Shown piece by piece: positions 1 to 12,600 of a stretch of DNA of 64,000 bases. This DNA comes from Diphasiastrum complanatum (taxonomy: Eukaryota > Streptophyta > Lycopodiopsida > Lycopodiales > Lycopodiaceae). Every line of letters starts with the position of its first letter. The stretch's first letter is position 1. Under the pieces are notes generated by a model. It was not told where the DNA came from. It ran no database searches and saw only the letters and a list, made by a program, of their open reading frames with translations. Made by a program: the position numbers and the translations under genes. Location: assembly GCA_029204225.1 (NCBI GenBank), contig CM055097.1, positions 1,783,414-1,847,413 on the forward strand. The letters are read 5' to 3'.

Positions 1-335
1 CCAAGTCGTCGACAAGATAATCTCTACCTCAATATATAGAGAGTAGGATCCTGTGCATGAACACATGCAATCCCCATGCAAGTCAACTATAAATAGGTTA
101 CAGCTCTACATGCATACCTCCTGCCTATATCAGTCACACGCACATGCACTACGCCATATGTCTCAATTAGAGTGTCTGGGTCCTCTCAAGGTCATTAGTC
201 ACCAACTGGCCTTGACTTGGAATTAAATCTAGGCGTGACCAATAATCTCGGACACTGGAGGGCCGGTCTACCATATTAGGACTATTCTAGGTCCTTAACT
301 GAATATGGCCGTATTGTGTGCCAATTTCTTGTGCA
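1..335 (+). mobile_element. Truncated LTR-like fragment
   Basis: Non-coding. The stretch from about 164 to 330 resembles 24,838-24,990 in the same orientation: both run from CAATTAGAG through CTGGCC and ACTATT to a GGAC/TGGCC-type end. The second copy lies inside an LTR next to a copia polypurine tract, so this segment is probably a diverged fragment of the same LTR family. Both edges are cut, and it abuts copia coding remains at 340. Confidence 0.4.
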
Positions 336-339
336 ATAG

Positions 340-1449
340 GTGGCCAAGTGCGAGGAGCCGAGTGTCAAGTTTCTAAGAACCTTTGGATGCACATGCTATG
401 TCAACATTACTCTTGATGATAGGACCAAGGAGGATCCATCTTCAAGAAGAGGTATTTTTGTTGGATATAGTGAGGTGAGTAAAGCCTACAAGGTTTACAT
501 TTCTTCTACTAACAAAGTGATTGTTGGTAGAGATATCATCTTTGATGAGGGAAACCAAAAGTGTCTTCAAGCATGATTGATAAAGGTGTGGATGGATCTA
601 ACATTTTCGATGTTGATGTAAAGGATCCTACTTTGGATGGTGATGATGGACCTTCATCATGTCAAAAGGCAAGGAGAACATCAAGGGAAAGACAAGTACC
701 TTCAAGGCTCGCATATGATGCAAAGGGTAAGCAAGTAGTTTCTAGAAATTATGTTGCTTTCCTAACCTCTTTTGACGAGCCCACAAGTGTAGATGAAGAA
801 AGGAAAGAAGAGGAGTGAATCCAAGCAATGGATCTTGAGTATCAAGCTCTTATGAAGAATGAAACATCTTTTGGAGGATCTTCTTGTGTAGATGGTGCTA
901 TGCAAGTGGATGGATGTTATCTTGCTGTAAAATCAAGTAATGGATCTAGAAAACAAAGTTTTTTCAATGACTTTGATGATCAAGAGGTTGATCTCAAAGG
1001 GCTTCAACTAGTCAAAAGGGAAGTTGGCAATTTGGAGCTAGTCAAGAGCATCAAAGGAGAGGTAATTGGCAAAGATGTTATGGATCTATTTTTTCAGGCT
1101 ATCAAAGACTCAAGTAAGGTCAAAGGAGTAGAAGTGTTGTTAAAGTCTACTTTACTTGTTATATCTCATGTTTGAGCATTTTCATGTGGATGTTTGCAAA
1201 TTGTCAAGATATGGTCAAACTAGCTACATTGGTGAGCATCATTTTGATGTTGGATTTGTACTAGCATTATTGGCTGGTTTTGTTGATGGAAATGAAGCTA
1301 CTGGAGGTCCATTATATCACTCATCCATGGCTAAGTTGAATGTGTAGCTAATATCTTCACCAAAGCATTGGGAAAGGACTTGTTCAAGAAGCATAGGACA
1401 TCACTTGGAGTGTTATCAAAGTCCATGCTAAAACTAGTTGAAGAGGGAG
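340..1449 (+). pseudogene. Ty1/copia relic: integrase C-terminus, linker, filler, RNase H tail
   Basis: Positions 340-576 encode the conserved C-terminal part of a copia integrase (FGC..YV, then RRGIFVGYS and DIIFDE). Positions 561-870 match the linker that leads into the reverse transcriptase (NYVAFL, then the start MDLEYQALMKNET). The reverse transcriptase itself is missing: it is replaced by about 470 bp of non-copia filler (870-1,340), and coding resumes at 1,341 with the RNase H tail (IFTKALGKDL..HRTSLG). The polypurine tract GAAGAGGGAG sits just before the LTR at 1,450. Stops and frame changes show that it is dead. The filler also occurs at 50.6-51.4 kb on the other strand, so this is a small family of internally deleted elements. 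Confidence 0.8.
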
Positions 1450-2011
1450 TGTGAAAGATTCAACTAGTTTGATCATATTTGCTATATTTCCATATTTGGC
1501 ATATTGAGGCCAACTTTGTTATAGACTTAGAGTTTGACTTTTCAAAGTTTATTAGTCTAAATTTTATTTGAATAAACACTTTTTGAAAGTGTGGAAAAGT
1601 TAGAAGGTGAGTTTGAGTAGATTCAAATTTGAATGTTGGGTACTTTGAATCTAGACCCAAAAATAGCGTTAGCATTTTGGTGGGAAAGCCAAGTGGCCAA
1701 ATAGGGTTTGGACTTGCTATAAAAAGAGGAAACTCATGGAGAGACACATCTTCTCTCTTCTCTCTCTCATTTCATCATTATACATGGTTCTCTTTGGGTC
1801 CTACCACTCATTGGTGCACTCTCATGATGTTATCTTGCAATTCTATGTGTAGAATGATCATTTATTGCTATTTTTGGTTTCACACGTGTAAAATATAGTA
1901 GGGTACTGTAATTGTATGGACAACAACTAGATTTTATGTTTTGGTTCATGTTTGATCAGTATCACTTAGAGTTTGCATCTCATTTTGTATGTGAATGTTG
2001 ATTTTTCTACA
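1450..2011 (+). mobile_element. Copia LTR, 562 bp
   Basis: Begins TGTGAAAG directly after a polypurine tract and ends TTCTACA, giving the usual TG...CA ends. A second copy of the same LTR lies on the minus strand at 49,850-50,414, which fixes both ends. A TATA-like stretch (GCTATAAAAAGAGG) near 1,720 is the likely LTR promoter. Confidence 0.8.
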
Positions 2012-2354
2012 TTGGCAGGATTGTTGGTTTGCTCTTTTTTGTAACCAAAGATCAGGACATGGATTTGGATCTTGAATGATCTGAAATCCTTCACAATTCA
2101 CACATCATGTTTAAGTGTTCTATCAATGAGCCATTATGCCATAATGTCAAACTATCGTACAGGTTTCGCGGACCACTTTTTCATGTGACTTTACATATCA
2201 ACAAGTTGAGCGTCTCAACTTGTTGCAAAGTTCAAGAAATTGGCTATGGATGGATTGCTTTCTAGTCATGTTTTGCTCTCGCAGGAGGGCGACCTACTCT
2301 GTGCCAAAATCTTTCGTCACATGATTTTGTCATTACAACATAGTTATCTTCCAA
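2012..2354. other. Intergenic, nothing recognised
   Basis: No open frame or family motif seen between the LTR and the tRNA-like heads. Confidence 0.5.
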
Positions 2355-2510
2355 GGGTTGGCTCACTTGGTTAGCTTGGCATTCAAAGGTTTTTTAGTCC
2401 TAGGTTCAAAACCTCCTTGGAAAACAAGATGCATTATGATATAGTTAACAGGGTTGGCTTGATTGGCTAACTCGACATCCAAAGTTTCTTTGGTCCAGGT
2501 TGCCTTCTCT
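2355..2510 (+). repeat. Two tandem tRNA-like SINE heads
   Basis: GGGTTGGCTCACTTGGTTAG at 2,355 resembles a pol III A box, followed about 45 bp later by GGTTCAAAACC at 2,403-2,413, close to the B-box consensus. A second, more decayed head starts about 97 bp downstream (GGGTTGGCTTGATTGGCTAA at 2,451; B-box remnant GGTCCAGGTTGCC). The layout is typical of tRNA-derived plant SINEs. No A-rich tail or target duplication was identified, so the extent is uncertain. It lies upstream of the uracil phosphoribosyltransferase start. Confidence 0.45.
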
Positions 2511-2877
2511 TGAAAACCAAGAAACTAAAGCATAGGAGGATGAACTTGTGGGTGCACACATAGAGCCCCACTAGCATGGGTCACTTTCACACCCATTCTC
2601 CAAGCATAGTGAGGGATCCACAATGATCATGGAACGAGCCTCTAAGAGAAACCCATTTCCATGAGCCATTGTACTTGCAAAAGGAACAACACTACAATAT
2701 TCTCTCTAGTGTTACTGGCATATCAAAGTGTTTTGCACCCTTTTGCATTTGGTGCTTGCATGACAACACCGAATGCGATCCCATAAGCTTAGATCGATGA
2801 TGCCCTCTCATACCATTCATTCCTTCTTCTCATTCTCTGATTTCTGAATCCTTATTCTGAAGCAGCTTGTGGGTGTA

Positions 2878-5800
2878 ATGGAGGTGGCAATCGGGCACTG
2901 CTCTCGATGTTCCATTGCTTCCTTCCCTACCCAATATCCCCAAGCTTCGGCTGTAAGTGCCCATTTCCATGCATACATTCACCCTCTCTTACTCTTTCAA
3001 GATTTGTCACTTTTGGAATGTTTTGAAGGCATAATTCCCATTGGCTGGTTGCAGATGTTGTGCCCTTCGAAATTCTTGGTTTCGGAAGTCAAGGGATCGT
3101 GTGCCACGATGAAAATGGATATGGCTGGTGCTGCTCCTTCCGGCTTTAACAAAAGAAAGAAGAAACTGAGTGTTAAATGCGAGGCAGCAGCTGCAAGCAA
3201 TCAAATTGGTGTCAACCAAATGCTGGTGAGAGAGGGAGAGTTTTGGGTTGTGCTTTTCTGAAGGATGTTATGTAGATTCTAATTTGTGGCAGCTCAAACC
3301 TTACATAATTGGGTTTCGATTTTAAAAATATGCCTCCGAGCGAACATTACGTAGTTAGTAATTCATATACAATGTGTCAATTAAGAAGAATGGTAGTGAG
3401 ATCAGTTGGCTTGGGCCCTGACTTTGTGAGAAAGGGATTTTGTATCATCCTGCTTTGTGGGCTCACTTCCATCAGAAGGTACGTTGTTATCACTTGAAGT
3501 TGGTTATAGCAGTTCCAAATCTAATTTAAGCACTATGAGGAAGCGACGTGTACCACTATGAGCCAACGATCCTTCTTGATCCTTGAGCTTTGGCCATGAA
3601 ACATATAAAGTTTTTGAGGTTTAAACTCCTGTTTGTGCATTTAAGGCTGTCAACTTAATGTTTAAAAAATTTGTCCCAAGAGATACATAAATGCCTGAAA
3701 TGCACAAATTATGGACAAAGAGGATGAGGATTGTAGAAATATCTCCTAAAGCGTGGTGTGTAAGTTAGGAGGGTGCAACATAAGCATGATAGGAGTGTTT
3801 TTTCCATGTTCTCGAATAGCTTGTCTAATGCTTTTTCAAGATTATGTGATATCACTTTCAACTAGAGAGACTCCGTTCATTTGGAGAGCTCGTGGTCTTC
3901 TTCAGGAGGAAATGAGGGGGAGGAATCTTTTTGAGAGAGAAGATTTTTGAGAGCATGCCTTAGCTTCTAAGAGGAAATAGTCTGCCAAGGCAAAAAAAAA
4001 AGGCAAGGGAAAATCAAAGGATTCACAACAGAACTTGGAGTAGCAAATGTTACAAGTATTAGATGGGTCAAGCACCAAATTGATTTATTCAATGCCACAT
4101 TGGTCCACATCTGGTGGGTGGTACATTGATTTAGGAGCCTCAAGGCATATGAGTCCTCATAAGGATTGGTTCAACATCTTTGTAAAGTTAGATGATGAAC
4201 AACTGCTTGGGTGACAATACAATGCATGAAGTGTTAAGGTTTTAGTGCAATAGAAGGGCAACTCAAAGCGTTTTCCATCCAGCCATGTCCTCCCTCTATA
4301 TAGAGAGGAGCCCCTGAACCCAGTGTACGCTGATGGCATGCACTGGTGCCATGTGTCATGACACCTCTATCGAGTGTAACTACCACTCTGCTGTACTTGG
4401 GCCCACATGCATGGACTGCATCATGTGCCCAGTTCTAGCATGCATGTACCCTTGGGACCTAGGCTTAGGCCCTGTACGCATGCTCATGCCATTAAGACTG
4501 TCATGCCCTCTGTTGCTCCTAACTCTAGGAATTGTCACGGGTTCGTAACATGAAGTCAAGGGCAAAGGCACCTTTCTTAATAAAGCTATCTTCGGGTGAG
4601 GTCAATGGAATCAAGAGTGTTGTGTGTGTAGCAGGGTTAGCTAAGAATTTACGGGAGTTTCACGAGACATCTTGTGTGGTAAAAGACAAAGAGCATAATC
4701 ACAAATGGTAACCAAGGCATTGCAAGAAGATGGCCTATACATAAGACAAAGAGCATAATCACGAATGGTAACCAAGGCATTGCAAGAAGATGGCCTATAC
4801 ATAATGTACACATTGACTCCAAGCCAAAAAGCTTGGTTTGCAAGGGACTCAAATGTGAACAAGTTGTGGCATGAAACGTATGGTCATCTGAGTTTTCAGA
4901 GCTTACAAGTGCTGAAGAAGCACAACACGGTAGTTGGACTTCCTAGCATAGAGTCTTGTTCGGATGTATGTCAGGCTTGTGCTTTACGGGAATAAGAAAG
5001 ACATACGTTTTTTAAGGGGAGCGCTACTAGGGCAAGGGAGGCACTTAAATTGTTACATTCAGATTTGTGCAGTCCCATGTAGACTAGACTGTAGGGCAGA
5101 GTCAGGTTGAAACTTTTTTCAGATGTGGATGTTTGCAACCTGTTTCAAATGTCCAGTTTTTAAGGCGGCCTTTTTTTTGGGACCCTTGGCTTGACAAAGT
5201 AGTCAAATGGGCCAAAACTTAAGGGATATGGTCCAAAATGGGGTCAATGGGACCACCTTTCCAACCAATGCATCAATTGCACGAATCCGTGAAGCTACCA
5301 TCGTGTTTCAGGATGTCTGCCCATCACATCTCCAAAATTTGCCCCCTGTCTTTAAAAAAGCTGAACATATCTGTCATTTCTCTCCATCTTTTGGTGAGAT
5401 AATTTGCAGGTAAGGGGCTTTCAGTTGTGCTGCAGATGTTGAAAGCATCAAGTTTGAGTTATGTTGACCCATTTGCTTGCTCTAAGCAAGGTGCTGAAAA
5501 AAGTGGGTTCTTGAGGCCTCTTTGAACAATGTATTGGTCTTCTCTTGTGGTTTCTTTGATTTAGATGAAACTTTGAGGCGTCTTCTTTTCCCTACGGTAC
5601 GCTATTTTAGCTATTGTGTTGAGGCTGTAGGATTCTTGTTTTTGGCAAATTTCAGACCACCATCTTTCCTATTTTTCTCTTTTCAAGGTGACTAAAGACA
5701 AATCTAGGGTGTGGGAGCATGTGGAAGTTATTGGGGAAGCTGGAAAGACAGGAAGGGCTTGTGGAGTCATGAAGAGGATGAAGTGCAAGTATTGTGATCG

Positions 5801-6491
5801 TCTCTATCAAGGTGTGCTCAACAAATTGTGTCTCATTTAATAAGTGGACAAACACGAGAGGCTCTCTATGAATGTGAAGTAATCCTTAAACAAGTGTTCT
5901 AGCATGCCAAGCAACGAGGATGAGGTGGGACTTGAGGAGGAAACACCAAAGGGGGCATCTACGGCTGCTTCTAAAGACAGGTAACTAAGAGAGGTCGAAG
6001 AGCTTAGGAGAGTGAAGGTGGTGATCTTGCTGGCTGTACCAAAGAGAGAGATCTCGTATAATATGTAGAAAGTACTTCTATGCCAATGCAATCCCATCTA
6101 ATGTGGTTAGAAGCCGATATTTCCAGGAGACGTTGAGAACCACAGGTGAGGTGGGTCCTTTAGTGAAGGCCCTTATATACGAGGCTATTAGATATGTGAT
6201 TCTGACTTAGAGGATCTTGATGAGGATGACCCTGAGGATACATAGCTTGAAAGCGTTGTTCTTATAGAGGAAGACTCGAGTCTTCTATCTAGTATGAGCA
6301 TTGAGTAAACAATAGTCTAGTTAGTTATATATTTCACTTGATTTCCATCTAGAATCATTCTTGAAAACATTGCTATATCATATCACTTTAGTGACTGTAG
6401 TATGTGCTTACATTACTCGGAAGTCGAAAGTTGGAACCATTATGTAGAATTTCAAAATTCTCATTCATTTCATTAGTCCAAACTCCAGGTG

Positions 6492-6576
<85 letters not shown>

Positions 6577-9570
6577 TGCATGCATTTTGGTGGATCCAAT
6601 GATTTGATTAGTGTTAGTAGTTTGCTCTCTGGTCTTTGTCCATACAGGAGGCTGTGGTGTTGTGGTTCACACATGTGAAGCCTATGCACTTTAAATAATT
6701 GTTGAGCATTATGCCAACGAAAATGGGATGAAACAAATAGTATTCATTTCAGCAACAAAAGCAATGACCTCTTTATAATCGATACCTTCCTTCTAAATGT
6801 AACCTTTTGGTATGAGACGTACTTTATGCTTGCCAAATGAACCATTAAATTTATGTTTTAGCTTATGAATCCCTGTGGTTCCAATAGGTTTTTTACTTTG
6901 TGGAACCTCCACAAGATCCTAAGTGTCCTTTGAAATGGAATCATATTAATGTTGTATTGCCTTTCTCCAAAGATCATGCTTAGATGCTTCTTCATACATG
7001 CGAGGTACATTACTATTTAGCACAATAGTTTGTAGGGAAATTGACATACTTCTTGGGTGGCCATGGTAATAACACCGTAGTTGAACTTTGTTCACTTATT
7101 TCAGGTTGCTCCAAAGTATTACTATCCTCAATAGTTTTCAAAAACCACTTTGGATGCTTTTAACAGTATCAGGATTTATTGATGTAGAAGCAACATTTGA
7201 ATTATTTCAAGTGAATAGGGTGGAGATTTGCAACATTAATCAAATGGAGAAACTCACCAATTGTATCCTCTTGATTGCCATGTCGAATTGTCTGTTCACT
7301 TGATCAATGTTCTTGAAGGCAAATCAGCACTTTTTGTTTCATCAAATATCACATCACAACTTAGTATGATTGGAATAAAGCAGGTTATATGCTTTGGAGG
7401 TAGTGAATATCCAAAAAAGAAATGCACTTGAGAGATTTTGGATCAAGTTTCCTTCGAGTCTCATCAAAAATTCGCACACATAAACAATACATCCAAAAAC
7501 TCTTTAATGAGTAGCACTTGGCTTATGACCACTAAAACCCTCTTTAGGAGTCATACCTTCTAATGCTTTGGTAAGTGACCAGTTTTACAAAGATATTGCC
7601 ATTTGAACTGCATCACTCTGTAGAAAGCCACATGCCTTTAGCATACTTTCAGCACATTCCACAAGCGTGTGGTTCTTTTGCTCCACTACTCCATTTTGTT
7701 GTGGAATATATGAATGCCTACTCCTTGAGATCGTCCCCGTTAACAATATTTTGTCGTCTCATTTTCTCATGTAGCAATATTGCATTCAACTCATCTCCCT
7801 TAAAGACAACATCATAACAAAGTTTTGATAGGCCAACGGTAAACTAGTAAGCATGATAGATACCAAAAATTGAATCTGGAACACTTTCTCCAACTCCAAT
7901 GTGTGCCCTTCTACATGCAAGACTAATTAACTTGACTTTAGGACTTTGACTTTAATATACTAAAAATAGAAATGCCCCCTAAAATAGCTCACATGCATAG
8001 CCAAACCAACAGTAGGGGTGCAAATAAACATCAATTTCTACACACCCTTCAGATGGACCACCTTTAGTACTGACTTGTTTACTCGTTAAATAATGATAAT
8101 ATCTAGTAAACAACTATACAAGCTATATACCAATACCAAGGTCTCATCAATGGATATAAACTTGGCATAATAATTTCTGTTAAAGACTCTTTTAAATGAG
8201 GGAGCGTCCTTATCAGGAGGATTTATTATCTTTTCCAGATGAGGCTAACTTGTCTTATTCCTTGTTGGTCATTGTGATAATTTTGCTTTACATCATGAGA
8301 AAGTGCCACACTTTCTCCCTTTTCTCATTGTATTATGTGAACGTACTTATTGTTGTATATGGCTATTTGGGAGTTAGGAACCATTTATACATGCCTGTCT
8401 AGTTGGTAATGTGTTGGTGAGATGCCATTACAATCCATTTGCAGATTGTAATTGGGTATTAGAACTGCTTGCTTATGCAAAATGATGCTTAAAAAAGGCA
8501 CTAAAACATTGTCGTCTTTCCTCGTCTGTCTATTGAGAAGATATGTTGCTAAGTCTATTTTCCTTGTGCTGTTTACAGGTCTATGTACCGCCACACCCAT
8601 TGATCAAGCATTGGGTGTCTGTATTGCGAAATGAATTTTCTCCACCCCCTATATTCAGTACGTAAAATAGTTTTCCCAACATTTGTCTTATTATTTTTGT
8701 TAAGAACGTAAGTTCACAACTTCCTTTCTTGGCTGAAGGTAGCTAATTTTGTCTGTTCCTATTCTCTTGAAGAAATTTTTGTGAGAACGTCTATATGAGT
8801 AGGGCAACCTAATTGACGCGTGTGCTGCTTCTTGCTTTTTTTGTTTCCTAATATTGACTGATGGTCCTTATTTCTGCTCTTGTGAACATTGCAGTAGTTT
8901 TGTTTTGTTGTCAATGCTTTTCGTATAGTGCAGCATACAAAATACTGTGTTTGAGATTTTTAATGAGCAGACCTAAGATATTGCAAATATGAAAGGTTCT
9001 ACTTGTCAGAAATAGAAGGTTAATAAGCCTGTTGCCTTCGTTCGCTTCATAGGTGCACTTTTTAGTATGAATCAATGTTGCAGCGGATCGTGCTCTGCTG
9101 CAACAGTGATCCGGAACAAGCGTTCTGGATCGCCAACGTTCTGCTGTCCTGATTGCTTTTTCTAAAAGATTAATTTTTCTCATAAAAGTTTAAAAAAAAA
9201 CCACTAAATGGCCTAAAAAAACGTTAATAGGACTAGAAAAAAATTTACATACTGTCTAAACAATTTCACACACCAATAAATCTGTTGTTTTGGGAAAAAA
9301 GAAATTTAGTGCATGTTCTGGGAAACCCTAATGGATTTCCCAGATCGCGTTCCGGATCACGTTCCGGAACGCGTTCCGGATTGCGTTCCGGAACACAACG
9401 TGCAACATTGGTATGAATATATGGTGACATGTACATTTGACATGATGAAGGAGATGGGATGAGTGACTATGTGCTTGGACAACTTGCTGGTGATAGTAAT
9501 GGCAATCGGAGTCATACAAGGGTTGCTTGATAGGTCTAGGTGAGGAGAATTTACATTGAGGTTGATGGGA

Positions 9571-9629
<59 letters not shown>

Positions 9630-12600
9630 TATTAAGGTCTTTTAATGCCAAAAGGCACATGCTTGCACTATCTTGATTCTTGAAACATGAGTAGGAAAGA
9701 GGAAAATGGTTTTTGTAACACAAAAATCAATGTTAAAGAAGAAACCTAGATTCCAAGAAAGGATGACACATAGCAAACTCACTTCAACCAGTTTCGAAGG
9801 AGCAGATTTACTTGATAAACTGATCTTGGGGAGGCATGATTTTGTTCTTCTTTCACCGATGACGTGTACTTCTTGTTGGTCTACGTTGTGGTGTATTTTT
9901 TATGTGGATCTTTTTTCCCAAGAAAGATCACAAAGGATAATGAACATGCTTTGCTAGAACTTATTGTGTTTACTTGCTGTTTATCCAGAGAGTGCAATGG
10001 CAGAGCTTGGAAGGCTTCTTATTTATGAAGCATCACGTGATTGGCTGGTGAGACAGTATTAGCCACAGAAAACAGAAAGGCGAAGTTTTTTCACTTTCTT
10101 TACGAAACAGAATTTTAAAATTGACCTTTAATTTTACAGCCCTTTTAAAGCTTACATATGTTTGAATTTTATAAGAAGCAAAGTTAACAATTTCTAGCAT
10201 ATTAAAATGCACATAAAAACTCTAGCAAGACTACTTTTTCTTCAATGGATGCCTTAGTGAAACCTAATTTAGCTGATATTGATGCCCCTTCTAGTATAAG
10301 CTATAGCGCCAGAGTGAAGTGCATTGTATACAAACGGAAAACATGAGTGTGATGATTCTGATTGAAAATGCAGAATCTGATTACATAGCTTGTAGGAGTC
10401 AAATCAAAGATGCTTGAAAGGTGCACATTTTAGTTCTTTAAGAGAATCTAAAGCACTACTTGCCCTTGCAGTTGAGTGTGCACTTTGATCCCTTGAGTTA
10501 TTCTTAAAGGACTAAAATTTTAATGATGCAGTTTGAAAGAATCTGGAGGCTTTTCTTTGTAGAGATTATAATGCTTATGTTCAAATGCTTCTGGTAGGCA
10601 TTGATAGCCCATAGATTCATTGTCTTATGGTGAGCCATACTTCAATAACTGCTAAGGTAATAAATCAAAAACTCAAATGAAGTCCTTTTGTCTTGGTAAA
10701 CAGATTGCTTAATCAGTTTTAAATTTATGAACCTTGTTTTAAAACGTCCTCAACTTGGCACAATGATCTTCCCCGTAGGAAACAGATTCACTGAGAAAAT
10801 CACCACTGTATGGTTATCTTGATCCACCAATGTATCCTTTATACTTGTGTTGACTCCACGATCTGGAATACATCTTTCCCAGTGCCATCTCTGAACAATA
10901 CAATTGTTTGCTAGTGACTTTCCAGCCCAAGCATAAGCTCTTTGGAAGAGCTTTTTCCGAGCTCGAGATCTAATCATGAAAACACTGGTGTCCCATACTA
11001 CTGATGCTCGCTCGTGAGGATGACTTTGCTTGGCTCACTAAGAGTCCTTACTCCTTAAAAGAGCATTCATGTAAATGAATTTTGTCTTTGTTTTAGTAAC
11101 TCGTATACACATTATGATCCTTGTTCTTATTTATTTTCATTTTATGTTTTGTTTTTATTTTATTTTTTATTAGATTTAATTTATAAATTTTATTTTTGAT
11201 TCTCATTTTATTTAAATAATTATTATTTTTCCCTTCTTCTTACTGATTGTCTTTTGCTTCTTAGTCAACACTGGGTCTACCCAAGAGAATCCGGATTCTT
11301 TCGAAACCCAGTTAGCAACTTATGCTTTGGGTACTGATGAGACATAAGCAATGCTATTTGGCTAAGACTTTTTGTTTATTGAATTTTTTATTGTTGTTTT
11401 GACCTTTGACTTTTTGAGTTGCTCATATATTGTTTCTAAGGTTTACCTTATGACATCACTGACTTCTCTATATAAATTTGTGAAATTGGATATATTCTAA
11501 TTTCACAAATAGATATTTTTCTGTCACTTTAGCGGACATGCAAATTCTTAATGAATTTTCGTCCAAGTAGTGGCCAGTTGTATGTTCTTATTTGCATATC
11601 TTGAGAGGGTGCGCATGCCCCTACAGCTAATCTAAATTTTACTAAGCAAAAGTAACTTCTCTTACTCAATGTCATGTTGGTAAGGTTTTTGTTGTTTCAT
11701 AATAATTTTATGGCTTTTTTTTTTTTTTGGGTATCACTTATTAAGGTTAATCACTTGCTTCTGGCTTTCTTAGATATTCTCCTTTCCTCTTCCTAGCTCT
11801 AATTTTAAAAAGTGATTGAAGTTTGTTTGAGTTATTGATTTATTACCTTTAAGAAGTTGTGTTGTTCCTTCATCTTTTTCCTGGTTCTCTTCTAAGTCTC
11901 CACTTTTTATATTTAAAGTCTAATTTATAAATTTGTTTTTACTTTAGGTTAATTGATGCTCTACTTCCTTTCTTTTCAACTTTCAATTTTCTTCTCTCCT
12001 TTAGTAATTAATAAAAATTCCTTCATGTATAGTTGTAGTCAAGTTTTTCTTGGTTGCGCGTCATTAGATAAATATTTCAATTTTCCTTAATGTTCAGGTT
12101 TAGGTTCTTGTTCTTGATGGTATCAAAGTTATAAAGTAAGTTTTATGCTTATTCTTGCCTCTTGTAAAGAATTTTGTACATTTGGCTCTTTGGTCATCCT
12201 TGTAATTTACCACCAAGAGTCACTTATGCAATTTCTATCAAACCTTTTCCGAAAAAATTTCATGTGATTGACTCTCATGGTCCAATTAACTTTGTCTCAC
12301 CATGTTAGAGTCTGAACCATAATCACATGAAGTTTCTTTTCTTTGGGTCCTTTTAGGATCAAGGGCTTTTTGGTTAGTTTCGTGAAAGACTTTCGGTGTG
12401 AGAGGGAGTCAAGTAGTGTTACTTCAAGAAGTCGCAGGCACTTGATTGCATGCTATTGTCAGTGATCTTTTGAGTGTAACAGGCAGACCTATTTAGGTAC
12501 CTCACCGCTTTACAACAGTCCTGTTAAACAAACGAGGGGTGTGATCAACACTAATTTTGACCTCGGACCAATAGCCTTCAGGAGGGCCTGGTCGTAAACA

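Larger units (their letters stand above)
3955..5110 (+). pseudogene. Ty1/copia gag-protease-integrase relic in intron 2
   Basis: Copia remains in the order nucleocapsid-like Lys-rich stretch (about 3,990), protease motif WYIDLGASRHMSPHKDWF (about 4,120), GAG-pre-integrase motif LWHETYGHLSF (4,863 on) and integrase zinc-binding CQACAL...HSDLC (up to about 5,090). Several stops. It is interrupted by a solo LTR at 4,232-4,550; without that insert the codons rejoin in frame. A 60-bp tandem duplication lies at 4,683-4,802. Confidence 0.85.

Noticed and set aside
2355-2413. A genuine tRNA gene
   Set aside because: Box-like words exist but no acceptor stem or cloverleaf can be formed; a SINE head fits better.
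2869-3261. A single 130-codon protein at the start of the uracil phosphoribosyltransferase gene
   Set aside because: It reads through a GT-AG intron (2,953-3,054) and past the donor at 3,226. Splitting it into two exons gives the expected leader and N-terminus.
6388-6689. Open frames across the CT/TG tract (Ser-Leu or Arg-Glu repeats)
   Set aside because: They are frames forced open by a dinucleotide repeat; the same happens at 9.6, 17.1 and 29.8 kb.
10750-10977. 75-codon minus-strand frame in intron 4
   Set aside because: No family resemblance; a chance frame is more likely.
11268-11345. A functional canonical hammerhead ribozyme
   Set aside because: Core words are present but GAAAC lies between the cleavage triplet and CTGATGAG, an order the canonical fold cannot use.
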